From positions 62,001 to 126,000 of the forward strand of contig JAHISV010000011.1 in NCBI GenBank assembly GCA_018818065.1: a stretch of 64,000 nucleotides of DNA, given 5' to 3'. Below, piece after piece: positions 43,073-51,397 of the stretch (position 1 is the stretch's first letter; each line of letters opens with the position of its first letter). The translations under genes and the position numbers were made by a program. This stretch comes from Bacteroidota bacterium (GTDB lineage: Bacteria > Bacteroidota > Ignavibacteria > Ignavibacteriales > Melioribacteraceae). The notes below the pieces were generated by a model, which saw only the letters and a list, made by a program, of their open reading frames with translations, did not search any database and was not told the origin of the DNA.

Positions 43073-43142
43073 AAGTCAGTAGTGAATTGTGAATAATCAA
43101 TAATTAAAAATAGACATTCACTATTGACAATTGACTATTCAC
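43073..43142. repeat. AT-rich imperfect inverted repeat between pterin genes
   Basis: GTGAATTGTGAATAATCAAT is mirrored about 40 nt later by ATTGACAATTGACTATTCAC. A related fragment (AATTGTGAATTAAAAATGAA) lies near 58032-58052. The pieces look like remnants of a short intergenic repeat family. Confidence 0.35.
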
Positions 43143-43593
43143 TCAAGTTTGTTTTTGTTTTCTCAACGAGTTTAATTCTTCCAATTTTCATTTCTTTGTC
43201 AACAGCCTTGCACATATCATAGACTGTTAGCAGAGCCGTAGACACAGATGTAAGTGCTTCCATTTCAATGCCTGTTTGCCCTATGCATTTTGCATAACTA
43301 GTAACCAGTACATGATCTTCCTTAAGTTCAGCCTTCACATCAAGCTTTGTAATTTGTAGTGGGTGACAAAGGGGAATCAGTTCCGAAGTTTTTTTGCCGC
43401 CCTGAATACCGGCGATTTCAGCAACGGTTAGAACATCACCCTTTTTCATCTTATTGTCTTTTATAAGATCAACTGTTTCCGGACGCAAATATATTGCTCC
43501 TTCAGCTCTCGCGGATCGGTATTGGATTGGTTTATTTCCAACATCCACCATACTTGCTTTACCTGCCGGGTCTACGTGAGTTAGTTCATCCAT
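43135..43593 (-). CDS. moaC: Cyclic pyranopterin monophosphate synthase MoaC
   Basis: A 152-aa second enzyme of molybdopterin synthesis, forming cPMP from the MoaA product. Diagnostic segments: MVDVGNKPIQYRSARAEG, the Lys-Thr and His of GGKKTSELIPLCHPLQ, TGIEMEALTSVSTALLTVYDMC and late KIGRIKLVEKT. Start at 43593, with GGAGG upstream; that site consists of the Gly-Gly codons of moaA, whose stop is 1 nt away. A longer frame from 43743 lies inside moaA. Confidence 0.95.
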   Translation of the reverse strand: MDELTHVDPAGKASMVDVGNKPIQYRSARAEGAIYLRPETVDLIKDNKMKKGDVLTVAEIAGIQGGKKTSELIPLCHPLQITKLDVKAELKEDHVLVTSYAKCIGQTGIEMEALTSVSTALLTVYDMCKAVDKEMKIGRIKLVEKTKTNLSE

Positions 43594-43594
43594 C

Positions 43595-44395
43595 TTATCC
43601 TCCGATACTATAAAATTTATTGGAACTGCCATGAAGTCCGCATGCCGGTTTTTGTTCAAGCGCTTTTGATAAGGCAGTTTTATAATCCATCTCACGGATA
43701 TTAATAGAGATATCGCTGAACAGGCAGGGTAAAATGAAGCCATTACTTGTTAATCTTAGCCTGTTGCAGTTTGCGCAATCGCCCCCTTCGCCGCCATGTA
43801 CAACTCCAAATTGTCCCTTTTCAATATCCATCTCTTCAATGAAACGAACTTCCAGTCCGTTTTCCTCACCCCATCTTTTTACGTTCTGAGCCTCTGCTTC
43901 ATTTGGACTTTCCTTAATAACACAGTTAATTTTAATGGGTAACAGTCCGGCTTGTCTGGCTGCTTCAATTCCACGAAAAACATCTTCCAACTCACCGCAA
44001 CGGGTTATGGACTTATACTTTGCAGGGTCGATAGAATCGAGGCTGATGTTCACTCTATTCAATCCAGCATCTTTAAGCTGCATAGCATATTTATCAAGCA
44101 TTGTTCCATTTGTAGTCATACTCAAATCTTCAATGCCGTTAATACTGGCGATCATTTGAACCAGCTCAACGCAGCCTTTTCTTGCAAGCGGCTCTCCGCC
44201 AGTAAACCTGACTTTATTTACTCCCAATGAAACAGCCACTTTAGTAAATTCAATAATTTCTTCGAATGATAAAACATCCTTATGTGAAATTGAATCAATA
44301 CCTTCTTCGGGCATGCAATAGGTACATCGTAGGTTGCACCTGTCTGTAACACTTATGCGCAGGTAATTTATTTTTCTGTTAAAGTTGTCTAACAT
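43595..44395 (-). CDS. moaA: GTP 3',8-cyclase MoaA, shortened form
   Basis: Radical SAM enzyme that starts molybdopterin synthesis from GTP. The N-terminal cluster ligands are C20, C24 and C27 (DRCNLRCTYC), followed by FTGGEPLARKG. The C-terminal cluster ligands are C207, C210 and C224 (CANCNRLRLTSNGFILPC), and the protein ends in the required Gly-Gly (SIGG). At 266 aa it is about 50-60 residues shorter than typical MoaA: the stretch usually lying between RFIExM and the second Cys cluster is reduced to about 16 residues (MDIEKGQFGVVHGGEG). All catalytic landmarks remain, so it is probably active. It overlaps the end of moeA by 17 nt. Confidence 0.88.
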   Translation of the reverse strand: MLDNFNRKINYLRISVTDRCNLRCTYCMPEEGIDSISHKDVLSFEEIIEFTKVAVSLGVNKVRFTGGEPLARKGCVELVQMIASINGIEDLSMTTNGTMLDKYAMQLKDAGLNRVNISLDSIDPAKYKSITRCGELEDVFRGIEAARQAGLLPIKINCVIKESPNEAEAQNVKRWGEENGLEVRFIEEMDIEKGQFGVVHGGEGGDCANCNRLRLTSNGFILPCLFSDISINIREMDYKTALSKALEQKPACGLHGSSNKFYSIGG

Positions 44396-45554
44396 CAATA
44401 TCTACACCTTCTTTCAGTTCACTAATTCCCACTGGTACAGACATAATACCATTGGCATTTGGCAGTGCTGTGATGTGAGCAGACCCATGATAGTCAACAG
44501 GAGTAGCGAAATTGTTATGATCTATACTTACAGGTATCCATGCATGACGAACGTTATGTTTTCGCTTAAAATCATTTGCTAATACACATCTGCGGAGTTT
44601 TACAGTGTTTTTTAGTCCCATAACTCCGGCTAAAAATTCTTTTACAAAAATCTCAAAAATCAGGTAGGATGAAACAGGATTACCCGGCAGGCCAAACACA
44701 AATTTACTTCCGTCCCGTCCGAAAACAGTTGGTTTGCCCGGTTGGATGGCAACCTTGTCGAATAAAATATCGAAGCCATTTTCTTTCAGGAGACCAGGCA
44801 CCAGATCAAACTCGCCCATGGAAACACCACCTGTAAGAATTATCAAATCATTTTCCGACTTGGCTTTCTTTATAGCTTCGCCAGTGGCTTCCTTGGTGTC
44901 CTGCACAATTCCATAATAGGTTGGGTCGCAACCGAACTCTTCAAGCTGGGCAAGCAGCTGATAGGAGTTTGTATTTCTTATTTGTGATGCAAGGGGCATT
45001 TTATAAGGCTCTACAATTTCATCGCCGGTGGAAATGATTCCGACTTTTGGTTTCGAGCTAACTTCCGGAGATACACAACCAGTTAAAGCTAATGCAGCAA
45101 TAACCGATGGGGTAATCCTGATCCCTGCAGAAAGTAATTGATCGCCTTTAATAACGTCCTCGGCTTTTATACAAATATTAACCCCTGTTTTCGCTTTCGT
45201 AAATTTCACTTTCCCATTTTCAAGTTCTTCAGTGTCTTCCACAATAATTACACAATCAGCTCCCAAAGGAATCATTGCGCCGGTCATGATTTTGGCACAT
45301 TGGTTTTTGCCAATTTCCTTTGTTGGCTTATATCCTGCCGGAACGGTCTCAATAATTTCCAACTCATTTGGAATGTCTTCCATTCTGCACGCGAATCCGT
45401 CCATCGCCGATTTATCGAAAGGAGGCATATCCATATCGCTTTTTACATTCTGGCGCAGAACTCTATTCAAACATTTTTTAATATCAATATTCTCTGTGCC
45501 TGTAAGAACGACATTATCTCTTACAATCTTTATTGCCACTTCAAATGGTATCAA
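44379..45554 (-). CDS. moeA: Molybdopterin molybdotransferase MoeA
   Basis: A 391-aa enzyme inserting molybdate or tungstate into adenylated molybdopterin. Domain III shows GIISTGDEIVEP and ILTGGVSMGEFDLVP. The N-terminal segment DMPPFDKSAMDGFA contains the conserved Asp-Gly-x-A motif, and FGLPGNPVSSYLIFEIFV is also diagnostic. Since WtpABC is encoded just upstream and an AOR-type enzyme next to the operon, tungsten may be the metal. 11 nt after wtpC; moaA overlaps its end. Confidence 0.94.
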   Translation of the reverse strand: MIPFEVAIKIVRDNVVLTGTENIDIKKCLNRVLRQNVKSDMDMPPFDKSAMDGFACRMEDIPNELEIIETVPAGYKPTKEIGKNQCAKIMTGAMIPLGADCVIIVEDTEELENGKVKFTKAKTGVNICIKAEDVIKGDQLLSAGIRITPSVIAALALTGCVSPEVSSKPKVGIISTGDEIVEPYKMPLASQIRNTNSYQLLAQLEEFGCDPTYYGIVQDTKEATGEAIKKAKSENDLIILTGGVSMGEFDLVPGLLKENGFDILFDKVAIQPGKPTVFGRDGSKFVFGLPGNPVSSYLIFEIFVKEFLAGVMGLKNTVKLRRCVLANDFKRKHNVRHAWIPVSIDHNNFATPVDYHGSAHITALPNANGIMSVPVGISELKEGVDIDVRQL

Positions 45555-45565
45555 TTCATTTCTCC

Positions 45566-46612
45566 TTAATTATAAACTTTACAGGAAGATGCTTTGAAAT
45601 TTATCCAGACATCTTTCCCGACATTCATACCTAACGAATAAAACGCATCCTTTGAAACATGTACGGCAAAATCGACTCCAATATCAACAGTGACAACCAA
45701 ACCCAGTCGGGCAGGGGCAATGTCTTTTATTCTACCTTTAAAATGATTTCTGATGCTCCCTTCAAGAACAGTATTAGAAATAGAGATTTCCTTCGGATCA
45801 ATCATTAAAAAAACATTTCCTTCATCTAACTCGCTTAAACAAAATATTTCTATTTTTTCAGATACAAATATTTTTAGATCACTATCAGTTTGTTTGGTGA
45901 TCCTTCCTCTCAAAAAATTTTTTATGCCAATAAAATGAGCAACAAACTCTGATTTTGGATGCTCGAATATTTCTTCAGTAGTGTCTACGTGAACCAGTTT
46001 CCCGTTTTCCATTATTCCAATTTTAGTGGCTAAGGAAATAGCTTCCTCGTAATCATGTGTTACATGAACAATTGTAATCCCACTTCTGTTCAAATTTCTC
46101 AAGAGTATGCGAAGTTCATTCTTTGACTTAAGATCAATAGAGGATAATGGTTCATCAAGTAAAAATATATCAGATCCGGCTGCAATACTCCTTGCCAGCG
46201 CGGCACGTTGTGCTTCACCACCGGATAGGGAAGCAGGCATTCTTTCCATTTTATCTGCTATTCCGGTCTGCGTCGCCGCGGCAATTACTTTCTCTTCAAT
46301 ATCTCCTGCATGCATAGCTTTTAAAGGGTAAGCGATATTCTCGTAAACATTCAAATGGGGAAACAATACAAGATCCTGATACACGATGCTTATTTGCCTG
46401 TTTTGAATAGGGATACTATTTAATAATTTCCCTCTCAGAAAAATATTACCCTCGGAAGGTGTTCGTAAACCAGCTATTGTTTCTAATAGCAGACTTTTAC
46501 CAACTCCGGAAAGTCCAAGCAGAACAAAATAGTCGCCTTTTTCAATGGACAAATTAATATTGTTCAGAGAAAAATCCTCAACCATCAACGATATGTTTTC
46601 AACTATTAACAT
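45566..46612 (-). CDS. wtpC: Tungstate/molybdate ABC transporter ATPase
   Basis: A 348-aa ATPase subunit. Walker A GLSGVGKS, Q-loop VYQDLVLFPHLNV, signature LSGGEAQRAALAR, Walker B IFLLDEPLSSID and the H-loop His in VHVTHD. A C-terminal TOBE region (about 235-348) would bind oxyanion or regulate transport. The gene starts next to the permease stop (no gap). Confidence 0.92.
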   Translation of the reverse strand: MLIVENISLMVEDFSLNNINLSIEKGDYFVLLGLSGVGKSLLLETIAGLRTPSEGNIFLRGKLLNSIPIQNRQISIVYQDLVLFPHLNVYENIAYPLKAMHAGDIEEKVIAAATQTGIADKMERMPASLSGGEAQRAALARSIAAGSDIFLLDEPLSSIDLKSKNELRILLRNLNRSGITIVHVTHDYEEAISLATKIGIMENGKLVHVDTTEEIFEHPKSEFVAHFIGIKNFLRGRITKQTDSDLKIFVSEKIEIFCLSELDEGNVFLMIDPKEISISNTVLEGSIRNHFKGRIKDIAPARLGLVVTVDIGVDFAVHVSKDAFYSLGMNVGKDVWINFKASSCKVYN

Positions 46613-47395
46613 TTATTTTTTACTAATCACCCTGAGTATTATGAAAATTAAAAGGCTTACAGCAACAAATATTGCGGCTGCAGGCAAAGAATATTTTAAC
46701 CCGAATGAAGTGAATCTTTCAAAGATCATTACGGGCGCGGTTTGGGGGTTGTAGGCAACTATTACCACTGCCCCGAATTCACTCATGCCTCGTGCCCACA
46801 TCATAATCAAACCACTTACAATTGATCTGGATGCAAGAGGGAGGGAAATGGTAAAGAAAACACGGACAGGAGAAGCACCAAGTGATAAAGCAATCTTCTC
46901 CAAACGTTCCGGCACTGCACAGAATCCGTCGCGGGCTGCGTTAATTAGAAAGGGAATACTTACAAATGCCATTGCCAATATTATGCCCGATGGATTACCA
47001 ACAAGTTTTAATCCGACTAAATCGGCGGCTTGTCCTAAAACACTATCTCTGGAAATTACGCCAAGTACAGCAATACCAGCTGCTGAATGGGGAATGATAA
47101 TCGGGACATCAATTAATCCATTGATGAGACTTTTGAAACGAAATTTTTTGCGGGCTAAAATATAAGCCAAAGGTATTGCTAACAGGGAAAACAATAATGT
47201 TCCTGCCATTGAGGTCCAGAGACTTAGCCAGATACTATCTTGAACCGACTTGTCAGCTACTGTTTCCGTCCACGAACTTAGCGGGGCATTTAAATATAAA
47301 CCGGCTATGGGGGCAATAATAAATAATAGAAGTGCCCCGCCAAGAAAAGCGAAAACCAAATTTAAGGGGGTCCTATTTAAAGATACTGTATTCAC
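46613..47395 (-). CDS. wtpB: Tungstate/molybdate ABC transporter permease
   Basis: A 260-aa inner-membrane permease with about six helices. The EAA loop is visible in AVPERLEKIALSLGASPVRVFFTISLPLA, the coupling site for the ATPase. MMWARGMSEFGAVVIVAYNP is typical of ModB/WtpB proteins. The start codon is GTG. It lies between wtpA (6 nt) and wtpC. Confidence 0.92.
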   Translation of the reverse strand: MNTVSLNRTPLNLVFAFLGGALLLFIIAPIAGLYLNAPLSSWTETVADKSVQDSIWLSLWTSMAGTLLFSLLAIPLAYILARKKFRFKSLINGLIDVPIIIPHSAAGIAVLGVISRDSVLGQAADLVGLKLVGNPSGIILAMAFVSIPFLINAARDGFCAVPERLEKIALSLGASPVRVFFTISLPLASRSIVSGLIMMWARGMSEFGAVVIVAYNPQTAPVMIFERFTSFGLKYSLPAAAIFVAVSLLIFIILRVISKK

Positions 47396-47401
47396 TAAAC
47401 T

Positions 47402-48349
47402 CTATTTTAATGCATATGGCTTAAATTCTTCAGGCAATTTGTTGTACGATTCACAAAGGGAAGGCACTACTGTCGGCTGACCGTTTTCACGTAATATTTT
47501 AAGACCTTTATCTTCATTCATTAAAAAGTGGATGAATTTATTTGCCAGGGTTTTATTCGGCGCGTTATGTGGGATAGTTACACCATAAAGCATTGGCGTG
47601 CCCATATGAGTAACGTATTCACCAGGTTTTTTCCCGGTGACATCCACAGAAACAGATTTATATAATTCAGTACATTTTCCTTCTTTGAGATTAATACTGT
47701 CAGGAAGCAGAAGAAAGGGAAGTTTATGTTGCTCAGCAACAGATCTATAAAGGAATATGTAGTCAAGTTCGCCCGCCTCAAGCAATGCCAGCAAATCAAC
47801 TTCTTTTGGACGCACATATTCTTTATTCTTTTTTAAAAGTTTTTCAGCAAGTCCGGGATGGTTGTAATAGGATTCCGATAATTTCCAGGTTAAGATTGTT
47901 CTGTAACCACAAGGGTCATTGTTAGGGTCGGAACGTCCAAAATTAATCTCCTTTTTCAAAAGTATTTCATGCCAATTGGATTGATTAATTTGATCAGCCA
48001 GCCGCGATTGCTTTGTATAAACTATTGTCATCTCATTGGCGGCAAATTTAAGGTTCCAGTCAGCATACTCCGGAATTAGAAGATTATCAATAACCTCGTA
48101 GTCGGCCGAAGCTAAAATGTCGCATTCCTTCCCAAGATCAGTTATTTTCCTTGCACAGGCTCTGCTTCCGGCTATCTCTTTCAATATTTCTACGCCCGGA
48201 TTCTCTTCCTGAAAATTCTGTATGATTTGGGCAAAAGGTCTCGCCAAACTACCTGCATGGAATATTATTAACTTTTTATTATCTGTTTGTCCGAACATTG
48301 TGGAGACGAATACCACCAAAAACGATATTAGCTGAAACTGACGCCTCAA
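47402..48349 (-). CDS. wtpA: Tungstate-binding protein WtpA
   Basis: A 315-aa periplasmic binding protein with signal peptide (ending TMFGQ). The oxyanion-binding outline is that of the WtpA/TupA group rather than classical ModA: HAGSLARPFAQIIQNFQEEN, EIAGSRACARKITDLGKECD and ILASADYEVIDNL, then GRSDPNNDPCGYRTIL. WtpA has high affinity for tungstate in archaea; metal preference here is inferred. The start is TTG and overlaps the rrf2 stop (TTGA), so the two are translationally coupled. Confidence 0.9.
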   Translation of the reverse strand: MRRQFQLISFLVVFVSTMFGQTDNKKLIIFHAGSLARPFAQIIQNFQEENPGVEILKEIAGSRACARKITDLGKECDILASADYEVIDNLLIPEYADWNLKFAANEMTIVYTKQSRLADQINQSNWHEILLKKEINFGRSDPNNDPCGYRTILTWKLSESYYNHPGLAEKLLKKNKEYVRPKEVDLLALLEAGELDYIFLYRSVAEQHKLPFLLLPDSINLKEGKCTELYKSVSVDVTGKKPGEYVTHMGTPMLYGVTIPHNAPNKTLANKFIHFLMNEDKGLKILRENGQPTVVPSLCESYNKLPEEFKPYALK

Positions 48350-48768
48350 TCTGTTTCATCTCCCTTTGCGATGTTCTCTAGTTTTGTTTTCTTCATCTGT
48401 TCTTCAATTTGATTCTGGATTTTATCAAAAAAATGATTGAAGTAACGGTTGTGATTCTTTACATCCTCATCATTTGCCGATGAAGCATCAACCACATCAA
48501 AGTCAACTAACTTCTTTTCATCAAGTGCATCATAAATCTCGAACATACTCAACGAAGTAAAGTCCTGCGCCAGATAAAATCCACCTGTCGGACCTTTGGT
48601 ACTGCCAACAATTTGAGCTCTGTTTAATTGCGACAAAATCAGTCTTAGTTTCGAGGCGTTTACGCCAATTTCATCAGCAATAGAGGAGCTGTTTTTTGCC
48701 TCTGGAAAGACTTTAGCCAGATAAATAAGGGCTTTTATAGCGGTTGATAATTTATGTGATGCTGACAT
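48346..48768 (-). CDS. Rrf2-family transcriptional regulator
   Basis: A 140-aa winged-helix regulator. LSTAIKALIYLAKVFP and SSSIADEIGVNASKLRLILSQL form the DNA-binding part, and GPTGGFYLAQDFTSLSMFEIYDAL is the Rrf2 wing/helix. The three Cys that hold a [2Fe-2S] cluster in IscR/NsrR are absent, so it senses something else. First gene of the wtp-moe-moa operon and divergent from the AOR gene; the 25-bp inverted repeat at 48778-48802 is a likely operator for both. Start at 48768 favoured by family length. Confidence 0.85.
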   Translation of the reverse strand: MSASHKLSTAIKALIYLAKVFPEAKNSSSIADEIGVNASKLRLILSQLNRAQIVGSTKGPTGGFYLAQDFTSLSMFEIYDALDEKKLVDFDVVDASSANDEDVKNHNRYFNHFFDKIQNQIEEQMKKTKLENIAKGDETD

Positions 48769-48777
48769 AACTCTTTT

Positions 48778-48802
48778 ATTTGTTACACATAGTATAACAA
48801 AT
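48778..48802. promoter_or_regulatory. Candidate Rrf2 operator (inverted repeat) in the divergent promoter region
   Basis: ATTTGTTA and TAACAAAT form perfect 8-bp arms with a 9-bp spacer, 10 bp upstream of the rrf2 start and 134 bp upstream of the AOR start. Dyads of this size suit dimeric Rrf2 proteins. Confidence 0.5.
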
Positions 48803-48935
48803 AATAGAATCTGCTTCAAATTTATTTTATAAGTTAGCTGGTTACATTGGGTTTCAGGTATAGAATTTATATATTTCGTACTGTCATAAAGAGATCTTTT
48901 TATCAATATGAAGTCTAATACTTAGGAGAGAATCA

Positions 48936-51113
48936 ATGGATGTAAAGGAATACTTAGAAGCGCGCAAACTTGTCAGTGAGTTAAAATATGACATTACTCC
49001 CATGGACAAGGGGTACTCTGACAAGACACTATATATAAATCTATCGAAGAATGAAATTAAGATAAAAGATGTGCCTTCGGAAATGAAGGAAAAATTTATT
49101 GGCGGTAAAGGTTATGGATTAAAGTACTTGTGGGACGCCACCACTCCTGAAACAAAATGGAATGACCCGGAAAATGAAATTATAATTGCCGGTGGACCGG
49201 TTTGCGGAATTACCCAGTATTCAGGTACTGGCAAATCATTAGTTGTTACTATTTCCCCTCAGACAGATTCCGTGATGGATAGTAACGTTGGTGGATTTTT
49301 TGGTCCATTCATGAAAGTATGCGGTTTTGATGCCCTTGAATTACAGGGGAAGGCTGACGAGGATGTGATCATTATTCTTGATAGTAGGAATGGTGGTAAT
49401 ATTAGAATTGAAAAAGCACCAAAAGAGCCGATTGATAGCCATTCTTTATCTGAATTATTAACTGATATGTATTCAGAAGATGAATCAGACAAAATGAAAG
49501 TAGCTGTTGTTTCTGCTGGTACTGCTGCTGATCATTCTCTCATTGGTATGCTTAACTTCAGTTTCTACGACAAGAAGAAAAAACGTGTTCGTCTAAAGCA
49601 AGCAGGACGTGGCGGTATTGGTACTGTATTGCGTGACAAAAAAATAAAAGCAGTAGTTGCTCTTATTCCAAAATTTGGTGGTGACATCAATAATGTCGTT
49701 GATCTTAAAGCGATAATGGAAAGAGGCAAAAGATTCAATAAGGAAATGAAAGAACTTGATGCTGAGCAATGTGAAATGACAACCAAGGGTACGGCTCACC
49801 TTGTAGAAATTATGAACGATTATGATTTATTACCAACACACAATTATAAATTTGGCAGTCATCCTGATGCCGGCAATATCGATTCGGAAAAATGGAAAGC
49901 TTTATTTGAGCAGGGCTCACCTGATGGATGTTGGATGGGTTGTCACATGAGCTGTGCGAAGGGAATAAATAACTATATAGTCCGCACAGGACCATATAAA
50001 GGCGAGTGTGTTATAGTTGACGGACCTGAATATGAAAATGCAGGCGGATTGGGCTCCAATCTTGGTATTTTTAATACAGACTTTATTGTTGAAGCTAACT
50101 TCTATTGTGATACATATGGTATTTGTACTATTACCTGGGCTACAATGCTTGCTTTCGTTATGGAGTGTTATGAAAATGGCATACTGAACGAAGAAAGAAC
50201 CGGTGGATTGAAACTGAATTTTGGTAATGCAGATGGTGCTATGGAATTATTACACCAATTATCAAGAGGCGAAGGTTTCGGTAAAACATGCGGCGTTGGT
50301 ATAAGAAAACTTAAAAAACTTTTTGCTGAAAACGGATGGGGCGATGCTCAGTTCCTTCAGGACATTGGAATGGAAAACAAAGGGCTTGAGTATTCGGAAT
50401 ATGTATCAAAAGAATCTTTAGCTCAGCAGGGTGGATTTGCTCTTACCAATAAGGGGCCGCAGCACGATGAAGCATGGTTAATCTTTATGGATATGGTTAA
50501 TAATCAGATACCTTCCTTTGAAGATAAGGCTGAAGCTCTTCACTATTTCCCTATGTTCAGAACATGGTTCGGACTCGTTGGTTTATGCAAATTGCCATGG
50601 AACGACGTAGAACCTTCGAATAATGCTGAAACTGATGAACCTGCTAAAGTGCCTGAGCACGTTGATAACTATGTTACAATTTACAAAGCAGTTACCGGAA
50701 GAGAATTCGACAATGAGAGACTGATTCAAGATTCGGAAAGAGTATATAATTACCAAAGACTCTTTAATCTCCGCAGAGGTTATGGCGTGAGAAAATGGGA
50801 TGCACAGCCGTACCGTGCGGCAGGTCCTGTTACTAATGAAGAATACGAATCACGTCAGGAAAGATACGACAAGCAATTGAAAGAGATTGTTGGTTTCGAC
50901 CCTGAAGGTAAATCGACAGATGAAAAGAAAGCGGTTCTAAGAAAGCATAGAGAAGCTCAGTACGAAAAATTACTTGACGCTGTTTATAATAGAAGGGGAT
51001 GGGATGAAAATGGTGTTCCTAAACTTGAATTTATGAAGAGTATTGGTATGGATTTACCGGAAATAGTCGAGCTTCGCACAAAATATGATGCCGGTGAATT
51101 AAAGCTGAAGTAA
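48936..51113 (+). CDS. Aldehyde:ferredoxin oxidoreductase-family tungsten enzyme
   Basis: A 725-aa enzyme of the AOR family, expected to hold a tungsto-bispterin and one [4Fe-4S] cluster and to oxidise aldehydes (or reduce acids) with ferredoxin. The N-domain is recognisable (FIGGKGYGLKYLWDAT, GPVCGITQYSGTGKS, SNVGGFFGPFMKVCGFDAL, GRGGIGTVLRDKKIKAVV). Putative cluster Cys are C332, C336 and C340 (CWMGCHMSC) and C551 (VGLCKLPW). The first three are spaced C-x3-C-x3-C, not the C-x2-C-x3-C remembered for the Pyrococcus enzyme. It is about 100 residues longer than that enzyme. AGGAGA precedes the ATG. Substrate unknown. Confidence 0.88.
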   Translation: MDVKEYLEARKLVSELKYDITPMDKGYSDKTLYINLSKNEIKIKDVPSEMKEKFIGGKGYGLKYLWDATTPETKWNDPENEIIIAGGPVCGITQYSGTGKSLVVTISPQTDSVMDSNVGGFFGPFMKVCGFDALELQGKADEDVIIILDSRNGGNIRIEKAPKEPIDSHSLSELLTDMYSEDESDKMKVAVVSAGTAADHSLIGMLNFSFYDKKKKRVRLKQAGRGGIGTVLRDKKIKAVVALIPKFGGDINNVVDLKAIMERGKRFNKEMKELDAEQCEMTTKGTAHLVEIMNDYDLLPTHNYKFGSHPDAGNIDSEKWKALFEQGSPDGCWMGCHMSCAKGINNYIVRTGPYKGECVIVDGPEYENAGGLGSNLGIFNTDFIVEANFYCDTYGICTITWATMLAFVMECYENGILNEERTGGLKLNFGNADGAMELLHQLSRGEGFGKTCGVGIRKLKKLFAENGWGDAQFLQDIGMENKGLEYSEYVSKESLAQQGGFALTNKGPQHDEAWLIFMDMVNNQIPSFEDKAEALHYFPMFRTWFGLVGLCKLPWNDVEPSNNAETDEPAKVPEHVDNYVTIYKAVTGREFDNERLIQDSERVYNYQRLFNLRRGYGVRKWDAQPYRAAGPVTNEEYESRQERYDKQLKEIVGFDPEGKSTDEKKAVLRKHREAQYEKLLDAVYNRRGWDENGVPKLEFMKSIGMDLPEIVELRTKYDAGELKLK

Positions 51114-51131
51114 ACAGAAAATAATAGATGC

Positions 51132-51174
51132 AAAAAGCCCCAATCAGTTTTCTGGTTGGGGCTTTCTTTTTTTT
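51132..51174. terminator. Bidirectional rho-independent terminator
   Basis: AAAGCCCCAA and TTGGGGCTTT form a strong stem around a 12-nt loop, followed by a T-run on the plus strand and preceded by an A-run. It serves the AOR gene and the convergent ThiS/MoaD gene. Confidence 0.9.
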
Positions 51175-51187
51175 ATAATTTATTCCA

Positions 51188-51397
51188 CTACCCGCCGCTT
51201 ATCAGATGAATAATATCAACTTTATCGCCATCCCTTACAAGTGGTTCATCAAACCTTACTTTTTTAATAAGAACATTGTTGATTTTTACAACCAGGTGAT
51301 TGAACGAAAATTTTTTGATTGCACGAATTTCATTGATTGATAATATATCGCTGGAAGTATCTAATACTTCCTCGTTATTGTTGAGGTTTAGTTTCAT
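51188..51397 (-). CDS. ThiS/MoaD-like sulfur carrier protein
   Basis: A 69-aa ubiquitin-fold sulfur carrier ending in Gly-Gly (IIHLISGG), the C-terminus that is adenylated and thiocarboxylated. The segment NHLVVKINNVLIKKVRFDE and DGDKVDIIHLISGG follow the ThiS/MoaD pattern. The start overlaps the ThiF-like gene by about 20 nt, so they form a pair. Beside AOR and pterin genes a MoaD-like role in dithiolene formation is likely, but no MoaE is in the window; thiamine synthesis is the alternative. Confidence 0.8.
   Translation of the reverse strand: MKLNLNNNEEVLDTSSDILSINEIRAIKKFSFNHLVVKINNVLIKKVRFDEPLVRDGDKVDIIHLISGG

Noticed and set aside
45566-48349. Classical ModABC molybdate transporter
   Set aside because: The binding protein follows the WtpA pattern (HAGSL ... 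ASADY) and not ModA, and an AOR gene is adjacent; the transported metal remains unproven.
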